From positions 7,158,821 through 7,222,820 of the forward strand of contig OY829667.1 of NCBI GenBank assembly GCA_963691815.1: DNA of 64,000 nt, read 5' to 3'. Positions within the stretch are counted from its first letter, which is position 1. Every line of letters begins with the position of its first letter. A program made the translations under genes and the position numbers. Origin of the DNA: Echiichthys vipera (taxonomy: Eukaryota; Chordata; Actinopteri; Perciformes; Trachinidae). Below are positions 22,150 to 48,004 of this stretch, piece by piece. A model generated the notes under the pieces. It worked only from the letters and a program-made list of their open reading frames with translations, did no database searches and was not told the DNA's origin.

Positions 22150-25100
22150 TTAAAAGTGTCCAGTGAGGGGCACAAGCAAAGTGTCTATGGCTCTGGGAGG
22201 GGCAGAGAGAGGCACTTCTCAAGAGTCCATGCCTCACTTTCTATTTTTTTTTTTAATTAGCTCCAACCATTGCTCCTTTGTCAGAGTCTCTACAGAGGGG
22301 CAGTAGACAACGCCCCTGTACTGGCTGTGTCCAGTCCTGCTGTCCTAAACTGCCCGCGTTTCTTGCATGTGTTGTGCATGTGATGACCCTCCCTCTCTCT
22401 CTCCCCCTCTGACATCAGCAGGGTCGTCAGCAGCATTGGCATCACCTGGGCTGTGAGAGTCTGGGTGCTTTTAACTCTCTCCTGCAGCTCAGTCAGTGTG
22501 GCTCTCCTTCCAGAGACACCTTGGTCACCCTTTGTTTGGCGTTTGGGTTTTTTGTACATCCGTTTGGGGAGTCTTTTGTCCAGCAGTCTCAGGTGTTGGC
22601 CTGAGTGTGCAGGTGTGGGCTACTAGCTGTGATTGTATGGTCTTGTAGTGTAATAGATCTTGGCTTTGTGGAGTTTCCCTGGTTAGGTTGAGCAATGTGG
22701 TCCATTGAGGCTCATTGATTTTTTTGTTTTAGTTTGTTATTTTTGTGTGGTGGGCGGTTGGAGCAGTTGTCTCGGGTACACATCCACAACCAGTAGGTAA
22801 GTAACCAGCGTGCTGGGGGCTTAACTCGGTTGTTGGTTTAAGTGTTTAAATAACCCACCGCTAAGCTGCATGAAGACTAGGCATAGTGAGTTAGATTAGT
22901 TTTTGGATAGGCAGTTTAGTTAGAGGGAGACTTCACATTAGTCTCAGGGACATTTGTAATGTCCTTTTGTTACATTGGATGACCTTTGAATCACTGTTTG
23001 GTTGAACCCTGAAGTGGGGTCGTCAGCAGCATTGGCATCACCTGGGCTGTGAGAGTCTGGGTGCTTTTAACTCTCTCCTGCAGCTCAGTCAGTGTGGCTC
23101 TCCTCCCAGAGACACCTTTATATGTTTTGTTTGGGTTTTTGTACATCCTTCTTACAACATTACACAAACACACTTCTCCACTCATGCATTCACCTACACC
23201 ACTGACTACAGTGGATTAGTTTAGACTGATTAGTTTAGGTTACTTTTTATTAAGGGGCAGGGGATAGGCCCACACCCAGGGCCTGTGGAGTGGCAAAAAG
23301 ACAGGTCCCTGGCCAGGAGACACTGGAGCCAGCATCAAGAGCTGCGTGCCTGAGGGTGGTGCAGGTAAAATGCGCACGGGTTGAGCGGGTAAAACAGGTG
23401 TCGGTGGAGCAGGCAAAATGTGTGAGGGTGGAGCGCTTTGGGAAAGTGGAGCAGGTAAAATTGTCCGCTGCTGGGGCCGAGGCCTTACGGGTGCCAGTGC
23501 AGCAAATGTGGCCGACACCTTCCTCTTCCCCTGCGCCTGAACCACGGTGCTGCTGGGCAGGTGGTATTGGAGGACTGGGCCTGGCAGCGGGGGCGCAAAT
23601 GGGGGACGCACATGAGCAGGGGGGAGGTGGTTAGCTGCCACAGACAACCAGCCAGGTAAATTCAGTTGACGCGTCAGCGATGCGGTGTCTAGTCTCTACA
23701 CCCTTTTATTGTGCCACTGCACCAGGGTAGTCTGGTTGACACTCACCAGCTGCATAGTGGTCTGCTGCGTGACTTTGGCATTGGACATAACACGCGTCCT
23801 GATGTGCCTGTAATCTGCCAGGATGAGAGCCCATCGAGATGTCGTCTTCCTTGGATTGCGATGGATCTCACAGAGCCTGATGAAAATAGTCTCCATCAAG
23901 CAGCAGCAATCTGGCCACTGGGCGAGCGGGGCAGTTGTGGTGAGTGCATGCCTCTTGACACTCTCCACCCCTGGGGTAAACTCCTGCCTCTTCTTTGGAG
24001 ACCTAAACCTCCCCGTGTCCAGCTTGCTCTGATGTCTGGCAGCGAACACTATTCTCCTCTTATCGTAGTCCAGCAGGTTTTGCCACAGAGCAATAATGTT
24101 GCTCTCCTAAACAGAGAGAGAAGACAACATCACATGAGAAGGCATTTACATGTGCCAATATAAATATGTATGACAGGACACAGAGGGTAAGTAGTAACAC
24201 AATAAAATGCTCCTGACCTGCTGGTTATCTAGAGTCAGTCTACTCATTCCTCAGCTCCACCAGACACTCTGCCAGGCTGTCAATGCCTGGTATGCCAGAG
24301 TCATCAACAGTCTGGAAATAAAACACAAATGAACAACCAAATTAGAAAAAAATTAAAGTGTGACAAAAGGCTGATGCATAGATTCAATTTCCCTACACAT
24401 AATTATGTATTTACATACCCCTGACACCGCTGGCTGCCGCATGGGGGCAGCAATTGTTGAGGCAGCAGTCCCTAGAGCGGAGGCAGCACCCAGAGAGAAG
24501 GAGGCAGGAGCAGCGGTCGGTGAAGGCAGCGAAGATCAGGTCACTGAGGAGACTAGACAGATAGATCCTGTGTGAGGTCTTCCTCAAAGCCCTGGTCTTC
24601 TTCTTCCACATCCTCCAGCATGTTCTGTCTCCTGACTCGGTGATGACTTTCAGAGACTGCCCCGTCTGACCAAGCAAATAATCGACACCAAGCAACACTC
24701 CGACTAAAAAGACAAGTGAGATGCACACGCACACAAGTTATTAGTTGTATTCAATGCATTCTAGATAGAAACCATTTAATGTTATACATTGTGTCTGTAT
24801 CAGGAGTGTGTGGTATTATATAACCAGATTTCAATTAGACATACCATTGTAAATGGCAGGTGGTCTGAAATTGGGTGCATATTCGCTGCTCGACACCTTC
24901 AAGCTGTTGTTGATGCTGTGCGTCATGTCACCGGCGTAAGTCAGCAGAGCTGACTGGTTGCCAGTCACAGCCGCAGTGCCCCGGTTCTGGTTCCACCGGT
25001 GCCGGCGCCTTCCAGGAGGTACAGTTGAAAGTTCAACACATTCGAACTGGTTCCTGGGAAAACAACATATAAATGTCTCTGAATAACGCTATAATATTTT

Positions 25101-26100
25101 TTGAAATATAACATACATAAGAGAGACACCAACCTGGAATAAACCTGTTGACGTTGCAGTGGAAAGACTCCAGGGACGTCGACCCTCTGGCACAGCGGTA
25201 CCTCTTCAGGACAACGCCCCCCCTTGGTGGTCGGGAGCCTACCACTGTGTAGAGCTCCACACCTGGCACGTCCTGCAAACAGGACATGGCGTTTCTGCAC
25301 ACGCCAGATGTGCTCCATCCGCACCTGGTCCAGCAGTGGCACCCCCATGATGTCTCTGCCATTACCCCCGCCCAGTGTCTGCAGCAGCTGCTCTATGAGC
25401 TTGATGGTGACCTCCTCGCCGCATGTCCTCCTGTGGCAGTATTGGCTCAACTCCTTCTTGGTGATCCTTCAGTCTACCAAGTGGTGGGAAAGAGTCCCCA
25501 CACCTTCCACCGGTGATAGGGCATCAATGCCATCAGCCCATGGGTGAAGAACCGGTCGGGCGTCAGTGCCTGGTGGTAGGTGAGGGCCGGGACAGGGGGT
25601 TCGTACCACAGCCTCAAATCTGGCCGTAGTTTGCCAGAGTGAAAGAGCGTGGTTGAAATCCACCTCTGGTCCTGCAGAGGGATCGCCCTACTCTTTTCCC
25701 CGGGCAACCAGAATGACGCTGCAGCCACGAGCCCAGCAGCAGCGGGCTGAACTCCACCAGAATCACCCTGTTTAGAAGACAACAAATAATGAGTTTATTT
25801 CACATATAAAGGCTCAACTTAAGATGACTTTAAACAGAGCCTTGTGTAGACGCTGTACTCACAGATGCTACAGCCTGGCCAGTAGCATGGGGCCGGGTAG
25901 TGCCAGAGGAGGACGAAGCAGGTCTGGGGGTCCTCACTGAGGATGTAGGAAGAATGGGAGGAGAAGGGCTGGGGGGCCTCACAGAGCCCGCAGTCCCAGG
26001 GGGTGGAGGAGGAGAAGGGCTGGGGGACCTCACAGAGCCCGCAGTCCCAGGGGGTGGAGGAGGAGAAGGGCTGGGGGACCTCCTAGCCACTGAATTGGGC
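22150..26100 (-). pseudogene. multicopy family, copy C (longest copy, minus strand)
   Basis: From 5' to 3' on the minus strand: a Pro/Ser-rich repeat exon (donor at 25862, PPPPPGTAGSVR repeated); an exon from 25767 with LRLWYEPPVPALTYHQALTP then DRFFTHG; a jump to SQYCHRRTCGEEVTIKLIEQ, MGVPLLDQVRMEHIWRVQKR, CARGSTSLESFHCNVNRF and IPG; a short GT-AG intron; SSNVLNFQLYLLEG; GVLLGVDYLLGQTGQ; KLDTGRFRSPKKRQEFTP; and the Pro/Ala-rich C-terminal part. The order resembles teleost DUF6729-type proteins as I remember them, but the central RNase H-like core expected after DRFFTHG is gone. Several frameshifts and the same broken C-terminal finger as copy A (CKKRGQFRTAG) mark it as dead. Confidence 0.6.
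22428..23165. repeat. internal duplication in copy C with 430-bp spacer
   Basis: About 130 bp (GTCGTCAGCAGCATTGGCAT onwards) occurs at 22428-22555 and again at 23020-23160, both in the 3' part of copy C. The 460 bp between them (TTTTGTCCAGCAGTCTCAGG onwards) is not in the other copies and is unrecognised. Confidence 0.7.
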
Positions 26101-26676
26101 TTCAGTGGTGCAGACCCAGCGAAGCGCGATTTAGTGAACTAACAACAGAGAAACATATGCGACATAGTTGACATCCGTTAGCAGCTGTGCTAACTGTATA
26201 GCAGTTAATGGGACACTCGTAGACAACAAAACGGCAACAATCATGTGAGAGACTGATGTTAATATTGTGTCGTGTGACCATTTCTCCAAAAAACTAGTAG
26301 CCACAGTAACGGCGATAGGAGCAGCGGTGCAGACTGAAGTCACTGTGCTTATGGATGACGTAACAGCGCTGTAGCGCGGGCCGCCATTGATAAAAGTTAA
26401 CGGCGACAACGGAAATGACATTTTAATTCAACTGTGTAATTATTTCAGTAGAAAAGAAAAATTTAACGTTTGCTAACGTTAGCAGCGGTGCCGACTGAGG
26501 TCACTGTACCGCGGGGCCGGCCGCCATTGTTACAGTACTGTTCAACAGAGCGGCGCGAAAAGATGACGTGAATTTTTAGGTCAACCGTGAGACTACTTAC
26601 GTGGAATAAAATATACATTTATAGTTTTACTTACAGTTGACGCGTTGAGTGTGACGACAACATCCGTCCGTTGGGT

Positions 26677-27145
26677 ACGGTACGATAACTTTACACTTGA
26701 CCGAGATAGTGACCGTCCGTTTCATAGCGACACCGTTAAACTGAACAAGGAGCAACGGCGACTCGCGATTGGGTGGTGAGATGGGACAAGGAGGCGGGCC
26801 TTTGGGTGCTGTCCGGGCACGCCATTGGCTGATGGCTTTGAAGGAGGCGGCTCGCGATTGGATGAGAGCGAGACCGACTATTGGACGCGAAGAGACCTCG
26901 CGGATGGTGCACGATAGTCTGTTAAGGGGGGAGAAGAGACGAGAAAGAGGAAAAGAGGAGAAAACACACTTCTGTAGCAACCCCCTCTCACCCCCGTTAC
27001 CCTTTACAGTCTCTACATGCCATATTTTCTCGGTTTCAGTTGAAAAAAGCTATATTTAGTTGTTTCATGAGGAAGGGGACCGGGAACTCCCGGACGCCAT
27101 TTCGAATCCCGACTCTGACAGGATGGATTTTTATAACATGTCGTA
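26677..27145. promoter_or_regulatory. CCAAT-rich promoter-like module, copy 3
   Basis: Third copy of the module, immediately upstream (in the minus-strand sense) of copy C. The same ATTGG boxes, GGAGGCGGG and closing sequence are present, with few differences from copies 1 and 2. Confidence 0.55.
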
Positions 27146-27329
27146 GTTACAAGTTTCTGGCAATGCTGCACCCTTTACTCCACTCCAATCATTATTAGTA
27201 CCTTGAAAACAAGATTGTGCACACATAACATTAGAATGAATCAGGTTTAATTTTAGAAAAATGACCAGTGGAACAAAGTACAGTACTATAATAATATATA
27301 AGAACTATGATGAGAATAAAAAAACATAT

Positions 27330-27880
27330 ATACATGACATAGCATCATTTAACAAATCATTAACACAAACTACACGCTACAAATTACCACAGAATTGAGT
27401 CAACACAATTGAAAATCCCTTTGAAAACAAAATATACAGAACTATATACATCATTAAAAGTGTCCAGTGAGGGGAACAAGCAAAGTGTCTATGGCTCTGG
27501 GAGGGGCAGAGAGAGGCACTTCCCAAGAGTGCATGCCTCACTTTCTATTTTGTTTAATTTGCTCCGACCAGTGCTCCTTTGTCAGAGTCTCTACAGAGGG
27601 GCAGTAGACAACTCCCCTGTACTGGCTGTGTCCAGTCCTGCTGTCCTAAACTGCCCGCGTTTCTTGCATGTGTTGTGCATGTGATGACCCTCCCTCTCTC
27701 TCTCTCCCTCTGACATCAGCAGGGCCGTCAGCAGCATTGGCATCACCTCGGCTGTGAGAGTCTGGGTGCTTTTTAACTCTCTCCTGCAGCTCAGTCAGTG
27801 TGGCTCTCCTCCCAGAGACTACTTGGTCACCTTTTGTTTTGCATTTTTGTACATCCTTCTTACATTACACACACCTTTCC
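27330..27880 (-). pseudogene. multicopy family, copy D part 1: 3' tail (minus)
   Basis: Matches the 3' tail of copy C (22040-22560): the last exon (minus strand) with the frameshifted finger at 27590-27690 and the CAGCAGCATTGGCATCACCT segment. It stops at about 27880, where a plus-strand segment begins. Confidence 0.6.
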
Positions 27881-27884
27881 AATC

Positions 27885-28975
27885 ATGCACCCATGGGCTG
27901 ATGGCATTGATGCCCTTTCACCGGTGGAAGGTGTGGGGACTCTTTCCCATCACTTTGTAGACTCAAGGATCACCAAGAAGGAGTTGAGCCAATACTGCCG
28001 CAGGAGGACACGCAGCGAGGAGGTCACCATCAAGCTCATAGAGTAGCTGCTGCAGACAGTGGGCGGGGGTAATGGCAGAGACATCATGGGGGTGCCACTG
28101 CTGGACCAGGTGCCGATGGAGCACATCTGGCATGTGCAGAAACGCCATGTCAAAAGTTTACAGGACATGCCAGGTGTGGAGCTCTACACAGTGGTAGGCT
28201 CCCGACCACCAAGGGAGGCGTTGTCCTGAAGAGGTACTGCTGTGCCAGAGGGTCGACGTCCCTGGGGTCTTTCCACTGCAACGTCAACAGGTTTATTCCA
28301 GGTTGGTGTCTCTCTTGTTTATGTTTTAAAAAATGTTATAGCATTATTCATAGACATATGTTGTTTTCCCAGGAACCAGTGCGAATGTTTTGAACTTTCA
28401 ACTGTACCTCCTGGAAGGCCTGCACCGGTGGAACCAGAACCGCAGCACTGCGGCTACGACCGGCAACCAGTCAGCTCTGCTGACTTACACCGTCATGTGG
28501 TCATGTGTGTCATGTGGTGACATGACGCACATCAAACACCAACAGCTTGAATGTGTCTGGCAGCGAATATGCGCCCAATTTCAAGCCACCTGCCATTTAC
28601 ACTGGTATGTCTAATTGATATCTGGTTATATAATACCACAGACTCCTGATACAGACACATTGTATAACATTACATGGTTTCTATCTAGAATGCTTTGAAT
28701 ACAACTAATAACTTGTGTGTGTTCATCTCACTTGTCTTTTTAAAAGGAGTGTTGCTTGGTGTTGATTATTTGCTTAGTCAGACGGGGCAACCTCTGAAAG
28801 TCATCCCTGAGTCAGAGGAGGCAGAACATGCTGAAGGGTGTGGAGGAAGAAGACGACCAGGGTTTTGAGAAAGACCTCACACCGGATCTATCTATGTCTA
28901 GTCTCATCAGTGACCTGAGCTTCGCTGCCTTCACCGCTGCTCCTGCCTCCTCCTCTCTGGGTGCTGCCTCCTCCT
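27885..28975 (+). pseudogene. multicopy family, copy D part 2: inverted central segment
   Basis: Plus-strand version of the central to C-terminal region: HPWADGIDALSPVEGVGTLS, ELSQYCRRRTRSEEVTIKLI, MGVPLLDQVPMEHIWHVQKR, SLQDMPGVELYTVVGSRPP, RFIPG, intron (GTTGGTGTCTCTC to TTTTCCCAG, 28301-28372), ECFELSTVPPG in one frame and NVLNFQLYLLEG in the original frame, then GVLLGVDYLLSQTGQPLKVI. An in-frame TAG and frameshifts break it. It is the inverse of copy B (19620-20530) and of the matching part of copy C. Confidence 0.65.
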
Positions 28976-28984
28976 AAATAGAAC

Positions 28985-29855
28985 ATCATCTAAATGAAAC
29001 ATACATGCATGACATAGCATCATTTAACGATTCATCAACAAAAACTACACACTACAAATGACCACAGAGTTGAGTCAGCACAATTGAAAATCACTTTGAA
29101 AACACTGGCTGTGTCCAGTCCTGCTGTCTGAAACTACCTGTATTTCTTGCATGTGTTGTGCATGTGATGACCCTCCCTTCTCTCTCTCTCTCTCTCTCTC
29201 TGACATCAGCGGGGTCGTCAGCAGCATTGACATCACCTGGGCTGTGAGAGTCTGGGTGCTTTTAACTCTCTCCTGCAGCTCAGCTCTCCTCCCAGAGACA
29301 CCTGGTCATGTTTTTTTTTTTTGGGGGGGGTGTAAACCAGCCGGGTAAATCCAGTCAGCGATGCAGTGTCTAGTCTCTTCACCCCTTTATTGTGCCACTG
29401 CACCAGGGTAGTCTGGTTGACACTCGCCAGGTGCATAGTGGTCTGCTGCGTGACTTTGGCACGCGTCCTGATGTGCCTGTTATCTGCCAGGATGAGAGCC
29501 CATCAAGATGTCGTCATCCTGGGATTGCGATGGATCTCACAGTCTCCATCAAGCGGCAGCAATCTGGCCACTGGGCGAGCGGGGCAGTTGTGGTGAGCGC
29601 ATGTCTCTTGACACTCATCACCCCTGGGGTAAGCTCCTGCCTCTTCTTTGGAGACCTAAGCCTCCCCGTGTCCAGCTTGCTCTGATGTCTGGCAGCAAAC
29701 ACTATTCTCCTCTTATCGTAGTCCAGCAGGTTTTGCCACAGAGAAATAATGTTGCTCTCCTAAACAGAGAGAGAAGACAACATTTCATGAGAAGGCATTC
29801 CTGACCCGCTGGTTATCTAAAGTCAGAGTCGACTCGTTCCTCAGCTCTGCCAGGC
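28985..29855 (-). pseudogene. multicopy family, copy D part 3: late exons (minus)
   Basis: Minus-strand segment with LDYDKRRIVFAARHQSKLDT, GRLRSPKKRQELTPG, ALTTTAPLAQWPDCC, LVSVNQTTLVQWHN and the beginning of the final exon (CACTGGCTGTGTCCAGTCC at 29103). It is the inverse of the tail of copy A and lacks much of the Pro/Ala-rich part, which is replaced by a poly(T)/poly(G) stretch at 29308-29330. With part 2 it reproduces, upside down, the tail-to-tail A/B junction. Confidence 0.6.
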
Positions 29856-29859
29856 TGTC

Positions 29860-30770
29860 AACTTTGTCATATGAGCTTAGACTATTATCACCTTTTTAAT
29901 TTCAACAAATGGAACATGTGGAAAGTAAATCCGGATGATGTATAACAATATAGTATATAGTAGTACAATATAATAACTATGAGAATAATAAAATAAGAAT
30001 TCAGTTTCAATAATATGAGCTCAAACACTATTTGACAGATTGGGTGGGGTAAATGTATATTTTTATGGAAAAGCTATACTTTCATTATGTACCCCTCAAA
30101 ACGCCCCTTGGGTGTGTTATTAATATTTTTAAATGTAGCTTTTAATAAAGACTACATATTCAACCTTTAACAGAAAATACTAGGCTCTTAGATAATCCTG
30201 GAGTTAAATTACGTTACACCCACCAGCATTTTAGCTTTATTGTTATTGATGGATGACTGCAGATTAAATTAGCAAGAAATAATTAATTTATTAAAACCTT
30301 AAATGAAAATAGAGCTCAGTGCAGATCAATATCTGACCAGACATACATGAAACCTACTCCACTGGGGAAGAATAATCTAAAAACATTAGATTTGAGCTAC
30401 TTTGAAGTTACCTTTACGCAAATATTAAACACTCAACCGGTGTTCGTGATGTGAATACAACCTAGAAACATAAAACTAAAGGGAAAAAGCTTCAATACTT
30501 TTACATAACTTTTAGAAATTGAATACATTGACAAACAACATTGAATCCCGGTCATTTATTAAACCACACCGGGGGATCTCGTTTCAAACCGTGCTCGTTA
30601 TTTTAGCGGACGTTAAAATTCGTTACTATGGTTACAGTGGATCGGAGTTCTTAACCGACGTTGTTGTACACGGACGTTAGCTTACGTGCTAATACGCTTT
30701 CAAACAGTTACCGGTGGAAAGCGAGATGGGGTAACGTTAATAAAAATGAAACGTTAACATTCCTGTAGCA
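29860..30770. other. AT-rich stretch without a gene
   Basis: 29860-30020 resembles 17826-17900 (GAGCTTA...ACTATTATCACC and AACATGTGGAAAGT), so it belongs to the flank of the multicopy family. Beyond that I see no coding region or recognised repeat up to the minisatellite. Confidence 0.5.
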
Positions 30771-30774
30771 GGTT

Positions 30775-31585
30775 ATGTTAGCTTAACAGCAGGTAAAGTT
30801 AGCTTAACAGCAGGTAAAGTTAGCTTAACAGCAGGTAAAGTTAGCTTAACAGCAGGTAAAGTTAGCTTAACAGCAGGTAAAGTTAGCTTAACAGCAGGTA
30901 AAGTTAGCTTAACAGCAGGTAAAGTTAGCTTAACAGCAGGTAAAGTTAGCTTAACAGCAGGTAAAGTTAGCTTAACAGCAGGTAATGTTAGTTAAACGGC
31001 AGGTAAAGTTAGCTAAACGGCAGGTAAAGTTAGCTAAACGGCAGGTAAAGTTAGCTAAACGGCAGGTAAAGTTAGCTAAATGGCAGGTAAAGTTAGTTAA
31101 ACGGCAGGTAAAGTTAGTTAAACGGCAGGTTACGTTAGCTAAACAGCAGGTTACGTTAGCTAAACAGCAGGTTACGTTAGCTAAACAGCAGGTTACGTTA
31201 GCTAAACAGCAGGTTACGTTAGCTAAACAGCAGGTTACGTTAGCTAAACAGCAGGTTACGTTAGCTAAACAGCAGGTTACGTTAGCTAAACAGCAGGTTA
31301 CGTTATTTAAACAGCAGATTACGTTATTTAAACAGCAGGTTACGTTATTTAAACAGCAGGTTAGTTAAACAGCAGGTAATGTTAGCTAAACAGCAGGTTA
31401 CGTTAGTTAAACAGCAGGTTACGTTATTTAAACAGCAGGTTACGTTATTTAAACAGCAGGTTACGTTATTTAAACAGCAGGTTACGTTAGTTAAACAGCA
31501 GGTAATGTTAGTTAAACAGCAGGTAATGTTAGTTAAACAGCAGGTTATCATAGTTAAACAGCAGATTATGTCAGTTAAACTGCAA
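30775..31585. repeat. 21-bp minisatellite
   Basis: About 38 tandem copies of a 21-bp unit in blocks of related variants: GTTAGCTTAACAGCAGGTAAA first, then GTTAGCTAAACGGCAGGTAAA, then GTTAGCTAAACAGCAGGTTAC, then GTTATTTAAACAGCAGGTTAC, with mixed units at the right end. Because 21 is a multiple of three, both strands stay open over long runs (KQQVTLA and TCCLTNV), but these are translation artefacts. Confidence 0.95.
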
Positions 31586-31589
31586 TTTA

Positions 31590-34006
31590 CATCAATGGTA
31601 GGAAAAGTTACCTTAAAGTTGTAGAACCGCGAAAGTTGTGTTCAGCCGTTGAAAAGACTACGTCTTAAGCTCTGATTGGTCGAAAGACTCGTGACGTCAC
31701 ACAAAGATGTTTTATTGAGAAGACGATCGCGGGAAAACTACTGTAAAAGCTGTTTCCACGGGTGTGATCGAGTTAATACAACTGTTTTCAAAAGGTCAAG
31801 GTTCAGACACCTGCTCTCAAACATGGTGGAGTTGATATAATGCATAGAAAATGTACAAACACGCAGATAAGGAAAGTATTACAGGGAGGTGTCTTTGCAA
31901 ATTTGCAGTCTGCTGGTACTTTTATTTAAAAAAATCCCCCTTTTCATTCTGTATTTCAATCAAAATCAGAGAGATTCACTTTAAAATGTTGTATTGTATC
32001 TATCAGTGTAACAAATACGTTCTAGGCTTGCTGATGTGGATGAAATGTGCACTTTTTGAACAATTTGACATTTATTTTGTATTTGCACACTGTCAACAAA
32101 ACTAAACGATACATAACAATTAGACCCAAAGATATCTCATCTCATTCATCTCATCTTCATCCTCTTATCCGGGGTCGGGCCGCGGGGGCAGCAGCTTTAG
32201 CAGGGGACCCCAAACTTCCCTTTCCCGGGCCACATTAACCAGCTCTAACTGGGGATCCCGAGGCGTTCCCAAGCCAGTGTGGAGATCTAATCTCTCCACC
32301 TGGTCCTGGGTCTTCCCCGAGGCCTCCTCCCAGATTTTAAATTTGAACATGATGACAAATCCGTTTGCTTCATAATAAACCTATAAACAGGAAAAGTCCA
32401 CAGCCATAAGAAGACATTTTCCTTCCTAACTTAAACGTCTTCACAGAAGAGTTTAATGTTTATATAAAAACCTTGTCACTGATGCTAAACTAGAAGTGAT
32501 CGCACACTATTATACTTCAACTTATTCTCACTTACCCCAGAATAAGAAGTGCCATATCTGTATATTTGTTTTAATATATATCTTTTACTTGATTTTATTT
32601 ATTCATGTTTTTATATATATTTGGCTGTACTTTTCCAATTGTGAAATAAACATTTTCATTTAAAAAAAAATAGCTATGGAAGAAGATTAGGGCCACATTT
32701 AACATTTATTTGAGTTTTAATTTCAGTAGAGTTTAAAGTCAGAATACCCCAATCCGCTGGTTCTCAAGCTGTGGTACTTGTACTTGAAGGAATCTCCAAA
32801 ATTAAAAAAAAAAAGGGAACAATTAGTAAGTTATTATAATACTAAGAAACCACTTTAACTTTAGAGATCTGTGAAATGTAATTTAAAATTAATTCAGCAT
32901 CTCCTGTAATATTTTTGTTTGAACATCAGCCTAAACTGCTAAACTGTGACGGCAGAGAGTGATCAGAGGTGAAATGAGTGGTTTGGAAACAGTCAGTTCT
33001 GGTGCTTCCCTTTTCTACAGTGTGGCTGTGGATGAAGACAGTCAACAATAAATAATCCTCTGATTACGTATAAACCTTCCTGTTCGTAGCTGATTAGTAT
33101 CGGCCTACGCTGCTGTATGTTAACATTGGTCTGAGTGGTTAGCCTGATCTGTTTTGAGGTGGTCCGTCATGTACAAAGGTTGAGCATCACTGCCCTAATC
33201 CTCTTCCATAATCAGCCTATTTCTGATTCTTGTCAAAAAAGTTTAGTGTATTGTGATGACCATTTATTTTAAGACAACCTCGGAAAAAAAGTTGGCAGAG
33301 CCGTATCCTAACTAATGACATGCTTTAAAAACACACATTTAATTGACAACACAATGAACCTGCTGTTGGATCTTATTCAGTTATTTATTCAGCATGATTG
33401 TCATGAGTATTGGATTTTATAAAACACAGTAAATGTTGCCGCTACATTAATATACCGTAGATATGGCCAACATGCAACAAGGCACCAAATGCTATTTAAA
33501 AAAACAAAAACAATTTCATTTCCAACACTACTCAGGGCGTACCGGTGTTACATCACTTGGTACAGCATTCATATTTGAGTGGAGGAAATCACGAAATTGA
33601 CAAATGAAATGTAGTGTTTGCATGTGTGTGGGTGTGTGAGTGTACATGCATGCAAATAGACAATATGTTGCTGAAACATGAGGTCAATTTTTAATTAGCG
33701 ATACACAATGGCTATGATTTTGACATTAGATGCCCTTCTCACTGCATGACTGTAAAAAAAAAATGTTGAACTCTCACCTAATATCAATGTCATGATCTAC
33801 AGCAGCTACCAACGCGGTCGAGAGTAAACCGTCAAAGTTCTTGCCCCTTAAACATTTGAAACAAAACTATTGTGTTAAATTAAATGTATGTAAATCGGTC
33901 AAACAGAGCCCTGCAGGGTGGGTGTGCAGGTGAGGGTGGTGGCTGTTTGGAGGTCATTTTTTTTATTCATTTTGAACACGCTGTAGCGGCCCTAACGGCT
34001 CAGGTC
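31590..34006. other. intergenic region downstream of GBA2
   Basis: No gene recognised. It contains the dispersed fish repeat at 32120-32345 and otherwise AT-rich sequence. An AATAAA on the minus strand at 33962-33967, only 40 nt after the GBA2 stop, is one possible polyadenylation signal for GBA2. Confidence 0.5.
32120..32345 (+). mobile_element. dispersed teleost repeat fragment
   Basis: Contains CTCTTATCCGGGGTCGGGCC, GGGGGCAGCAGC, TTCCCTTTCCCGGGCCACAT, CACCTGGTCCTGGGTCTTCC and CCCGAGGCCTCCTCCCAG. I recognise this string order as an abundant fish repeat, but I cannot assign its class from this fragment. It is cut off at about 32345. Confidence 0.6.

Positions 34007-48004
<13,998 letters not shown>

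Noticed and set aside
30985..31624. Repeat-protein frames KQQVTLA and TCCLTNV
   Set aside because: A 21-bp tandem repeat stays open on both strands by arithmetic; no start, splice or homology evidence.
31692..31699. Palindromic TGACGTCA (CRE-like) site
   Set aside because: An isolated 8-bp match with no gene start nearby; expected by chance or repeat origin.
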